From contig JAZMZH010000101.1 of assembly GCA_045585875.1 (NCBI GenBank), forward strand, positions 1-13,766: a stretch of DNA of 13,766 bases. The letters run 5' to 3'. Below, in pieces: positions 6,216 through 12,569 of this stretch. Position numbers and translations under genes: made by a program. Positions within the stretch are counted from its first letter, which is position 1; each line of letters opens with the position of its first letter. The notes beneath the pieces are model-generated. The model was not told the DNA's origin, ran no database searches, and saw only the letters and a program-made list of their open reading frames with translations. This stretch comes from JAVBQJ01 sp045585875 (GTDB lineage Bacteria; Verrucomicrobiota; Lentisphaeria; Victivallales; Victivallaceae).

Positions 6216-8510
6216 CTACGGGAGCATCCCTGCCCGGAAGCGGAAGATCTTCAGACTCCCGGCGGGAAGTTCCGCCCGGACGCCGTCGGGCAGCAGCACG
6301 GAGGCGTCGCCGCCGTGATTGAGCAAATGCACCTCGGTCGTGCCGTCCTCCCGGAGAAAAGCCCCCTCCAGGGTGATCTCCTCCGGCGGATTCGCGGGCA
6401 GCGCGAGCCCCAGGCCGCCGCAGGCCCCGCCGGCCGGATGCGCGGTGACTTCGACGGCTTCAAAGAGCTCCAGGCGACGGGCGGCCCGGGCGGGGAGATT
6501 GGCGAGGGTCAGATCCTTTTCGCCGGAGTACCAGAGCTCGATTTCGCTGACACCGGTATCCATATAGCCGCTCTGGAGATTTCTCGGGAAGGGATGATGA
6601 TCGGCGTAAAGCGTGCTGCGCAGCAGGGTGATCCGCAGAGCATCTCCGGCGTAGTCGCAGCTGTGCAGATCGGCGGAGTAGAGCGCCGCTCCCCCCTCCG
6701 GAGAAATCACGGCGCTCCAGTCGTTCATGGCCCGCTCCCCGCTGGCGCGGGAGAGCCTGCCGAACCCGTCGGAAGCGAAGATATAGGCATCGGGAGTCAC
6801 TTCGTCGCCGAGGCGCACCGTCTCCCCGCCGGGGGTCCCGGAGGCGAAGCGGAAGTGCCGCCAGCCGCCCTGCACGGCCATCTTAAGGCAGGCCCGCTCT
6901 TTGCGCCAGTCGATGTGGAGCATGATGCGGATCTCCGGGATGCCCGCGTACTTGACCAGGTCGGCGCGGATCGTCGAATCGCCGAGGCGGTAATGAAGGC
7001 GCAGCACGGAGCAGACCGGGCCGTCGGCGGCCTCCTCGGTGCGCACCAGTTCGGCCCGTGCGTCCCAGTGGAGAAATTGGGTCATCGTGAATCCCCATGT
7101 GCCCGAATCGTCGTAAAATTCCAGGAAGCTCAGGCGGTCGGCAAGAGCCCTCTGCGCCTCAAACCCCACGCGCCCGAAATCGCGGCCGCTGACGGCATAG
7201 GCGAAAAATTTCTTCTCTCCGGCCTCGAGGTCGAAAACCCCGGTGATATTGCCCCAGGGGACGGCGCAGGGGCCGAAGGTGGTGGGAGGCGCGAGGATCT
7301 GCATGGGGTATTCGTTGCCCTCCCGGTCGCGGAAGGCGTTGAAAAGCTTCCCGGTCTCGTTGGGATCGGCGAAGCCGGGGAAGGAGAAAACGGAACGCTT
7401 TTTCCGGCAGTCGGGATTCCACACCATCACGCCGCCCTGCTCCATAAAGGAGGTGTCCGCGCTTCCGGCATAGCGGAAGATCCGGCGGTCGAGTTCCAGA
7501 TCCGCCGCCGCGACGACTCCGCCCAGCGCCGGGAAGACATCCTTTTCATAGGCCTCCCGGGTGCATGTGCCGGGCAAAATGTCGTGAAAGTTGTGAAAGA
7601 GATATTCGGTCTGCTCCCTCTTCAGCGCGGACGGGGGCGCCCCTGCCCGTTCCGCCGCGGCCAGCCGCCTCCCCGCCTCGGAAACAAGGCGCTTCACCGG
7701 ACGGCAGGCGGAGTAACAGCCGCGGAAGACCGGACCGAGCTCGCCGGAAATCTCCGGCATGGGCTCATTTTCCACGGCCCGGAAATATTCGTCAAGGGTG
7801 GAAAAGACGATGTCGTACTTTTCCGAAGCCTCGCGCAACCACGCAAGGTGTTTTTCGTAAATGCCGCCGCCGTGGTCGCCGACGCCGAAAAACAACGTCT
7901 GAAAACGGAGCGGACTGGCCGCATGCGCGTCAATGCGCTTTTGATAAAACTCCCGGGAGACACATTCGCAGTTGTAGGTGTCGAAGACCCTCAGCGCCGT
8001 CACCGCGCTTCCGCCCTCGCTCCGCCACCGGAAAAGCAGAGGCAGTTCCGCCGGAGTGACGATGGGCCGCAGAAACACATAACGGGAAAAACCGGTGGCG
8101 TTCAATATTTTCGGCAGGCCGGCAGCGTGGCCGAAGGAATCCACGCAGTAGCCGGTGTTCACCTCCACCCCGAACTTTTTCCGAAAATATTCCCGTCCGG
8201 AAATACCCTGCCGGATAAGGGATTCGGTGGAGGCGATGATCGCGTCGGACTGGACCTCCCAGCCGCCGGTGATCTCCCAGCGGCAGGATTCCACAAGGCG
8301 GGCGATCTCCCGGAAGAGCGACGGCTCATTTTCCTCGATCCAGCGGTACAGCGCGGCGGAGGAACAGGTGAATTTCAGCTCGGGATGCTTTTTCATCATC
8401 CCGACCACGGAGTGCATGGTGTTCACCCAGGAGGATCGTCCGGAGCGCCTCCGCCAGATCCACACCGGGTCGATGTGCGAATTGGAGATAACGAAAATTT
8501 TTTCAGCCAT
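6216..8510 (-). CDS. Glycoside hydrolase family 38 alpha-mannosidase-like protein
   Basis: Retaining, metal-dependent glycosidase of 764 aa, expected to release alpha-mannose from short oligosaccharides. There is no signal peptide, so it should act in the cytoplasm on imported sugars. The N-terminal catalytic barrel has NSHIDPVWIW (10-19), where His12 and Asp14 match zinc ligands. Asp124 in YCVDSFGHAAGLPKIL (121-136) matches the nucleophile and also binds zinc. GVGDHGGG (209-216) follows. NFHDILPGT (307-315) gives the fourth ligand, His309. The rest is a helical bundle and beta-sandwich domains, somewhat short for the family. The start at 8510 has AAAGG upstream and begins at the conserved strand. 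It lies 63 bp after the exchanger gene on the same strand and has no clear promoter of its own. The exact linkage specificity cannot be read from sequence. Confidence 0.9.
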   Translation of the reverse strand: MAEKIFVISNSHIDPVWIWRRRSGRSSWVNTMHSVVGMMKKHPELKFTCSSAALYRWIEENEPSLFREIARLVESCRWEITGGWEVQSDAIIASTESLIRQGISGREYFRKKFGVEVNTGYCVDSFGHAAGLPKILNATGFSRYVFLRPIVTPAELPLLFRWRSEGGSAVTALRVFDTYNCECVSREFYQKRIDAHAASPLRFQTLFFGVGDHGGGIYEKHLAWLREASEKYDIVFSTLDEYFRAVENEPMPEISGELGPVFRGCYSACRPVKRLVSEAGRRLAAAERAGAPPSALKREQTEYLFHNFHDILPGTCTREAYEKDVFPALGGVVAAADLELDRRIFRYAGSADTSFMEQGGVMVWNPDCRKKRSVFSFPGFADPNETGKLFNAFRDREGNEYPMQILAPPTTFGPCAVPWGNITGVFDLEAGEKKFFAYAVSGRDFGRVGFEAQRALADRLSFLEFYDDSGTWGFTMTQFLHWDARAELVRTEEAADGPVCSVLRLHYRLGDSTIRADLVKYAGIPEIRIMLHIDWRKERACLKMAVQGGWRHFRFASGTPGGETVRLGDEVTPDAYIFASDGFGRLSRASGERAMNDWSAVISPEGGAALYSADLHSCDYAGDALRITLLRSTLYADHHPFPRNLQSGYMDTGVSEIELWYSGEKDLTLANLPARAARRLELFEAVEVTAHPAGGACGGLGLALPANPPEEITLEGAFLREDGTTEVHLLNHGGDASVLLPDGVRAELPAGSLKIFRFRAGMLP

Positions 8511-8573
8511 GATTTCAACCTTTTGCGTGAAACCGGAGGGGGGCTCCTTCCGGCGTGATTGCGGATTTCACCC

Positions 8574-9539
8574 TCATGCCTGCCGCATCAGCAAATAACA
8601 GGTGTAGGCGGCGTAGATCGTCACCAGCAGCCACCCCTCCCCTCTCGAAATCCGCCGTCCGGTGAGCATCATCGGCAGCAGCAGCAGCGAAACGAGGAGC
8701 AGCACGCCCAGATCCGCGAGCGAGAGGGAACACCCGACCATGGGCCGGATCAGGGGAGCGACGCCGAGGATGCAGAGGATGTTGAAGATATTGGAGCCGA
8801 TCACGTTTCCGATGGCGATGTCGGATTCGCCCCTGATGGCCGCGACCACGCTGGTGGCGAGTTCGGGCAGGCTGGTGCCCACCGCCACGATGGTGAGCCC
8901 GATGACCGCGTCGGAGAGGTGAAAGAGTTTTGCGAAAAAGACCGCTCCCCGGAGAAAAATGTCCGCGCCGGTCACGAGAAAGACGAAGCCGAGCACGGTG
9001 AAGAGGAGCGCGGCGGCAAGGGGCAGAGAGACCTTCAGCGCTTCGGCGGCCTCGCCGGAAACCGGGGCGGCGGAGCCGTTTCTGCGCGACGAGCGGATGT
9101 TCCACGCGACATAGGCGATCAGCCCGGCAAAAAAGATTCCGCCCTGGATGCGGTTCAATCCGCGGCTCGTCAGATAAAAGATTCCCAGCAGGACCGTGCC
9201 CGCCAGCATCACCGGCAGGTCGAATTTCAAAAGCTGCCGGTCCGTCCGGATCGGCCGGATGCAGGCGCTGACGCCCAGGATCAGCGCGATATTGCAGAGG
9301 TTGGAGCCCACCACGTTGCCCAGGGAGATGTCGGCGCTGCCGGAAAGGGCGGCCCGGACGCTCACCACCAGTTCCGGCGCGCTGGTGGCAAAGGCCACCA
9401 GGGTGAGCCCGATCACCAGCGGCGACATGCCGGCCTTTTTCGCCAGAGCCACGCCGCCTTTCACCAGAAAATCCGCGCCGTAGTACAGGCCCGCGCCGCC
9501 GGCGCCGAGCCAGATCAGATTGAGCAGTATATCCCGCAT
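8574..9539 (-). CDS. Na+/Ca2+ exchanger (CaCA family, YrbG-like)
   Basis: Inner-membrane cation antiporter of 321 aa, probably expelling Ca2+ in exchange for Na+ (or K+/H+). It shows the two inverted alpha-repeats that define the family. The first is GLTLVAFATSAPELV (44-58) with GNVVGSN (74-80); the second is GLTIVAVGTSLPELA (214-228) with GNVIGSN (244-250). The glutamates in the two PEL motifs are the expected ion ligands. About ten membrane helices surround a short hydrophilic loop (149-168). The frame is open to 9593, but the ATG at 9539 is preferred: it follows GGAAGGAG at ideal spacing and gives the normal family N-terminus. It has its own promoter and precedes the mannosidase gene by 63 bp, possibly in one transcript. 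No functional tie to the mannosidase is evident. Confidence 0.93.
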   Translation of the reverse strand: MRDILLNLIWLGAGGAGLYYGADFLVKGGVALAKKAGMSPLVIGLTLVAFATSAPELVVSVRAALSGSADISLGNVVGSNLCNIALILGVSACIRPIRTDRQLLKFDLPVMLAGTVLLGIFYLTSRGLNRIQGGIFFAGLIAYVAWNIRSSRRNGSAAPVSGEAAEALKVSLPLAAALLFTVLGFVFLVTGADIFLRGAVFFAKLFHLSDAVIGLTIVAVGTSLPELATSVVAAIRGESDIAIGNVIGSNIFNILCILGVAPLIRPMVGCSLSLADLGVLLLVSLLLLPMMLTGRRISRGEGWLLVTIYAAYTCYLLMRQA

Positions 9540-9572
9540 GAATCTCCTTCCGCATTGTTTTCCAGGCGGGAT

Positions 9573-9600
9573 AATATACATTCCCGCGCGCATTTTTCAA
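9573..9600 (-). promoter_or_regulatory. Promoter of the Na+/Ca2+ exchanger gene
   Basis: On the minus strand, TTGAAA (9595-9600), a 16-bp spacer and TATATT (9573-9578). The start is expected near 9566, giving a leader of about 27 nt that includes the GGAAGGAG ribosome site. Confidence 0.65.
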
Positions 9601-9628
9601 ATATTTTCCCGGCCGCGGTGATTTTTGC

Positions 9629-9640
9629 CGCAAATTTGCG
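9629..9640. promoter_or_regulatory. Perfect 12-bp palindrome between divergent promoters, operator candidate
   Basis: CGCAAATTTGCG is a perfect palindrome. It lies 8 bp upstream of the nitroreductase -35 box and 28 bp upstream of the exchanger -35 box, a position suited to a dimeric regulator acting on either gene. No regulator gene in the window is clearly tied to it. Confidence 0.4.
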
Positions 9641-9648
9641 AAAAGCGC

Positions 9649-9677
9649 TTGCAGAGCGCCGAAATCCGGCTTATATT
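9649..9677 (+). promoter_or_regulatory. Promoter of the exported nitroreductase gene
   Basis: TTGCAG (9649-9654), a 17-bp spacer and TATATT (9672-9677), with a start near 9684 and a leader of about 77 nt. A second, weaker candidate is the extended -10 TGCTATATA at 9721-9729, which has no -35 box. Confidence 0.65.
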
Positions 9678-9760
9678 GAGGTGTTGCCGGTCTTCCGGTC
9701 CCCGCCGGGCCCGGAGAAGATGCTATATATAAGGTATGACGAAAAAAAAGGAGGTCCGTC

Positions 9761-10405
9761 ATGAAAACCCGTTCCCTGTTTCCGCTGATGCTGTTTCTCA
9801 CCCTCTGCTGCGCCGCGGGCGAAGACATCCCCCTGCCGCCGGTGAGCGACACGCCCGGACTGTCGACCCGGCAGGCCTTTCAGGAGCGCCGCTCCTGCCG
9901 CAGTTACCGGGACGGGGAGCTGCCGCCTGAAACCCTCTCCGATCTGCTGTGGGCCGCCAACGGCTTCAACCGTCCCGGGATGCGCACCAACGCCACCGGC
10001 ATGAACAAGCAGACCATCGAGCTCTACGTCTGCATGAAGTCCGGAGCCTACCGCTACGACGCGGCGGAAAATACCCTGCGCCTCGTCGCCTCCGGGGATC
10101 TGCGTCCGGCGGCGGCCGACCGTCAGGGATACGCCGCGACGGCGCCGGTGATCCTGCTCATCGTTTCCGACGTGAGCGATCCGGTCTACGATTCGGAAAA
10201 CGGCAGGATGCTCGCCGCCTACGACGCGGGCATCGTCTCCGGAAACATCTATCTCTTCTGCGCCGCCAACGGTCTGGCCACGGTCTGCCGCATGAGCATG
10301 GACCGGGAGAAGCTCCGCGCGGCCCTCGGCCTGCCGGAGACGAAGATCCTGCACCTGAATCATCCGGTGGGGTTCCCCGGGGAGAGCGGCGGGGAGAAGC
10401 ACTGA
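9761..10405 (+). CDS. Exported nitroreductase-family (SagB-like) flavoprotein
   Basis: Putative FMN oxidoreductase of 214 aa with a signal peptide. The N-terminus MKTRSLFPLMLFLTLCCAAG has basic residues, a hydrophobic core and a likely cut near residues 18-20. It lacks a twin-arginine motif. A lipoprotein is unlikely because the residue before either cysteine is not Gly, Ala or Ser. The mature part has the nitroreductase landmarks RRSCRSYRDGELPPETLSDL (43-62), LLWAANG (62-68), the DAGIVSGNIYLFCAANGLAT core (155-174) and HLNHPVGFP (198-206). The first of these contains the arginines that usually hold the FMN phosphate. The start at 9761 is fixed by a full AAGGAGGT ribosome site (9748-9755). 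It is monocistronic and convergent with the AraC gene that follows. The substrate is unknown. Confidence 0.87.
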   Translation: MKTRSLFPLMLFLTLCCAAGEDIPLPPVSDTPGLSTRQAFQERRSCRSYRDGELPPETLSDLLWAANGFNRPGMRTNATGMNKQTIELYVCMKSGAYRYDAAENTLRLVASGDLRPAAADRQGYAATAPVILLIVSDVSDPVYDSENGRMLAAYDAGIVSGNIYLFCAANGLATVCRMSMDREKLRAALGLPETKILHLNHPVGFPGESGGEKH

Positions 10406-10407
10406 CC

Positions 10408-10426
10408 GAAGCGGCCGCGCCGCTTC
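10408..10426. terminator. GC stem-loop between the convergent nitroreductase and AraC genes
   Basis: GAAGCGG (10408-10414) and CCGCTTC (10420-10426) form a perfect 7-bp stem with a 5-nt loop. It fills most of the 27-bp gap between the two stop codons. Neither strand has a T-tract after it, so it is a bidirectional 3'-end structure rather than a classic intrinsic terminator. Confidence 0.5.
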
Positions 10427-10432
10427 ACGGCT

Positions 10433-11296
10433 TCAGAAATTGCCGCCCCGGGGGATGGTTTTCCGGTATCCGGCGGGGGAAACGCCGAACATGCGCTTGA
10501 AGCGCCGGGAAAAGTGGAAGAAATCCATGTAGCCCAGCTCCCCGGCGATTTTCCCCAGGGGGAATTCTCCCGAGGCGATCCATCCGGCGGCGGCGCGAAG
10601 CTTGACCTGCTCCACATACGCCTTCGGCAAAAGTCCGGTCCGCTTCCGGAAATTCCGCCGAAACTGATCGTCGGAGAGGCCGGCGGCGGCGGCCATCTCC
10701 TTGACCGTCCACCATTTCCCGAGATCTTTTTTCACCGCTTCGATGATCCGGTCCAGTTCGTCGGGATGCCGCTGCTGCGCACGGGAATAGATCTCCATGA
10801 TCAGTTTCTGCAATTCGAAATCCGCCGCGATCTGCGACTCGTCCGCCGGGTCGCGGAAGAGTTTCATGATCCGTCCCAGCACGGGTTCGGGGCCCAGTCG
10901 GAATACTCCGGCAGTCAGCACCCGGCACTTCAGGAGCCGGTCCGCGATCTCGCCGTTGAAGATGATGGATTCCTCGCGATACTCCGCCATATAACCGCCG
11001 TACCGGTGCACCACGCCCGGGGGCATCACCACCGCGTCTCCGGGGAGGATGTCGCACTCCTGGCCGCCGCGGAAGATCAGCCGCCCCCGCCCTGCGAGCA
11101 GATGGCTGACGGAGTAAAATTCGAAATAGCGCCACGGGCATTTTTCAAAACTGTCCGGCGGGGAAACGCTGTCCAGAGCGTCGATGATGCGGAGGCCGTA
11201 CGTTTCCTGCAGCGGAGAGGCGCTGCCGGGCAGCCGGTGGACGAACCACTCCGGAAAATCGTTTTTTCTGTCATCATTCATGCGGTTTTTATCCAT
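10433..11296 (-). CDS. AraC-family transcriptional regulator with cupin sensor domain
   Basis: DNA-binding activator of 287 aa. The N-terminal part holds a cupin-like ligand fold (about 55-115), with GRGRLIFRGG (69-78) and LPGDAVVMPPGVVHRYGG (84-101). The C-terminal AraC domain (about 186-283) has two helix-turn-helix units. The first is VKEMAAAAGLSDDQFRRNFR (198-217). The second runs from IAGELGYMDFFHFSRRFKRM (250-269) into FGVSPAGYRKT, the family signature. Proteins of this shape usually sense a sugar and switch on nearby catabolic genes. It is divergent from the Gfo/Idh/MocA oxidoreductase, its likely target. The start is uncertain: the ATG at 11296 has no visible ribosome site, and the ATG at 11281 has only GGAT. 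Both keep the full domains. Confidence 0.9.
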   Translation of the reverse strand: MDKNRMNDDRKNDFPEWFVHRLPGSASPLQETYGLRIIDALDSVSPPDSFEKCPWRYFEFYSVSHLLAGRGRLIFRGGQECDILPGDAVVMPPGVVHRYGGYMAEYREESIIFNGEIADRLLKCRVLTAGVFRLGPEPVLGRIMKLFRDPADESQIAADFELQKLIMEIYSRAQQRHPDELDRIIEAVKKDLGKWWTVKEMAAAAGLSDDQFRRNFRKRTGLLPKAYVEQVKLRAAAGWIASGEFPLGKIAGELGYMDFFHFSRRFKRMFGVSPAGYRKTIPRGGNF

Positions 11297-11323
11297 TTGC
11301 GGTCACTAAAGACGATGTATATT
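11297..11323 (+). promoter_or_regulatory. Promoter candidate of the Gfo/Idh/MocA oxidoreductase gene
   Basis: TATATT (11318-11323) with TTGCGG (11297-11302) at the short spacing of 15 bp, or TTTGCG one base earlier at 16. The weak -35 and short spacing fit a promoter that needs an activator such as the divergent AraC protein. Confidence 0.5.
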
Positions 11324-11340
11324 AACTCATAATTAATATA
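11318..11340. promoter_or_regulatory. Perfect 8-bp-arm dyad joining two face-to-face promoters
   Basis: Arms TATATTAA (11318-11325) and TTAATATA (11333-11340) are perfect reverse complements with a 7-bp spacer. Each arm contains a TATATT -10 hexamer, one for each strand. The dyad may be an operator, or simply two mirrored -10 boxes. Confidence 0.5.
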
Positions 11341-11362
11341 ACACGGCAAATGCCGGGTGCAA
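11335..11362 (-). promoter_or_regulatory. Promoter of the first AraC-family gene
   Basis: On the minus strand, TTGCAC (11357-11362), a 16-bp spacer and TATATT (11335-11340), with a start near 11328 and a leader of about 32 nt. The inverted repeat CGGCA-AA-TGCCG (11344-11355) fills most of the spacer and could be a repressor site. Confidence 0.5.
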
Positions 11363-11388
11363 GAAAAAAACAGAAGAAAGGTTTTCTC

Positions 11389-12525
11389 ATGTCGGAAAAA
11401 ATCAAAGTCGCCGTCATCGCCGCCGGGATGCGCAGTCAGATGGTCGTGAAAAATCTCCTCCGGGACTCCGGCGGAAACGTGGAGGTGGCAAGCGTCTACG
11501 ATCCGGATCGTGAGGTCGCCGAAAAAGCCCTGAAGTACTGGGAATCTCCCGACACCAGGATATGCGCTTCCTATGAGGAGGCCATCGCGGAGCCGGGAGT
11601 CACCTGGGTGATGGTCTTTTCGCCCAACGCCCGTCACTGCGAACATGTCCTGGCCGCCTTCGCCGCCGGGAAGCATGTTTTTTCCGAAAAACCCATGGCC
11701 ACCAGCATCGAGGACTGCGTCCGCATCCGGGACGCCCACGCCGCCCATCCGGAACTCTTTTTCGCCACCGGCTTCGTGCTGCGCTACTCCCTGCTCTACC
11801 GGAGGGCCAAGGAGCTGCTGACCTCCGGCGAATACGGCCGGATCCTCTCCGTGGAGGCCAATGAGAACATCGCTCCCGAACACGGCGGCTACATCATGTG
11901 CAACTGGCGGCGTCACAAATCCGAAGCCGGGCCTCATATTCTGGAGAAGTGCTGTCACGATCTCGACCTCCTGATCTGGCTCACCGAGTCCCGTCCGCTC
12001 CGGGTCAGCGCCTTCGGCGCGCGGCGCTTCTTCCGGAACGAAAACGATTTCCTGATGGAGAAGTACGGCGAAAAAACCTTCGTCTCCTGGTCCGACCCCC
12101 ACGGGCTGAAGGATCCCTTCACCGCCGACAGCGACCTGATCGACACCCAGATCTCCGCCGCGGAATTTGAAAACGGGGTCTTCGTCCAGTTCGCCGCCAG
12201 CATGAGCAACGCGGTGCCGGAGCGCCGGATGCGCTTCAACTGCTCCGAGGGCACCGTCACCCTGGAACTCTACCGCATGACCCTGACCTGCCGCAAGCTC
12301 GGGGAAACCACGGAAAACACCCTGCGCTTCACCGGCGACGGCCACGCGGGCGGGGACGACTTCATCATGAAGGAACTCTACGAAACCATGAGCCGGGGCG
12401 TGCCGGTCAAATGTTCGGGCCGCGAGGGGCTGGAGAGCGCCGTCTACGCTCTGGCCATCGACCAGGCCATGACCGAGCGCCGCATCGTCGATCTCGGCCC
12501 GGTCTGGGAAAAACTCGACCGCTGA
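11389..12525 (+). CDS. Gfo/Idh/MocA-family NAD(P)-dependent oxidoreductase
   Basis: Cytoplasmic sugar-type dehydrogenase of 378 aa. The N-terminal Rossmann domain runs to about residue 125. The C-terminal alpha/beta substrate domain includes GPHILEKCCHDLDLLIWL (181-198), where His190 and Asp191 are typical active-site residues. The SEKPMA motif (99-104) gives the family's catalytic Lys101. The dinucleotide loop reads AVIAAGMRSQ (8-17) in place of the usual GxGxxG, so the first glycine is missing. The frame is open to 11350, but the ATG at 11389 is chosen: it follows GAAAGG at 8-nt spacing and begins the Rossmann strand. It is divergent from an AraC gene that probably activates it. Members act on inositols, aldoses or amino sugars; the substrate here cannot be named. 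Confidence 0.9.
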   Translation: MSEKIKVAVIAAGMRSQMVVKNLLRDSGGNVEVASVYDPDREVAEKALKYWESPDTRICASYEEAIAEPGVTWVMVFSPNARHCEHVLAAFAAGKHVFSEKPMATSIEDCVRIRDAHAAHPELFFATGFVLRYSLLYRRAKELLTSGEYGRILSVEANENIAPEHGGYIMCNWRRHKSEAGPHILEKCCHDLDLLIWLTESRPLRVSAFGARRFFRNENDFLMEKYGEKTFVSWSDPHGLKDPFTADSDLIDTQISAAEFENGVFVQFAASMSNAVPERRMRFNCSEGTVTLELYRMTLTCRKLGETTENTLRFTGDGHAGGDDFIMKELYETMSRGVPVKCSGREGLESAVYALAIDQAMTERRIVDLGPVWEKLDR

Positions 12526-12542
12526 AGCGGGTCGAGCGGTCG
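12514..12542 (+). terminator. Overlapping inverted repeats at the end of the oxidoreductase gene
   Basis: Two alternative pairings share bases: CTCGACC (12514-12520) with GGTCGAG (12530-12536), and CGACCGCT (12516-12523) with AGCGGTCG (12535-12542). The stop codon lies inside both. They precede the stronger stem-loop at 12544 and have no T-tract. Confidence 0.35.
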
Positions 12543-12543
12543 G

Positions 12544-12566
12544 CCGCCCGGGGTGTCCCCGGGCGG
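12544..12566. terminator. Strong GC stem-loop between convergent oxidoreductase and AraC genes
   Basis: CCGCCCGGGG (12544-12553) and CCCCGGGCGG (12557-12566) form a perfect 10-bp stem with a TGT loop. It ends 3 bp before the stop codon of the second AraC gene. No T-tract follows on either strand. It probably blocks or trims both transcripts. Confidence 0.6.
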
Positions 12567-12569
12567 AGG

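Noticed and set aside
6315..8558. A 747-codon open frame on the plus strand opposite the mannosidase gene
   Set aside because: Same cause: it is antisense to a clear GH38 gene and has no recognisable domain.
9540..9593. Earlier start of the exchanger gene at 9593
   Set aside because: It lies upstream of the -10 box; the ATG at 9539 has the GGAAGGAG site and the family N-terminus.
9736..9930. Small frame overlapping the nitroreductase start
   Set aside because: It shares the region in another frame, lacks a ribosome site and reads as low-complexity sequence; no sign of a leader peptide.
11350..11388. Earlier start of the oxidoreductase gene at 11350
   Set aside because: The added residues are a basic string ahead of the Rossmann fold, with no ribosome site; 11389 has one.
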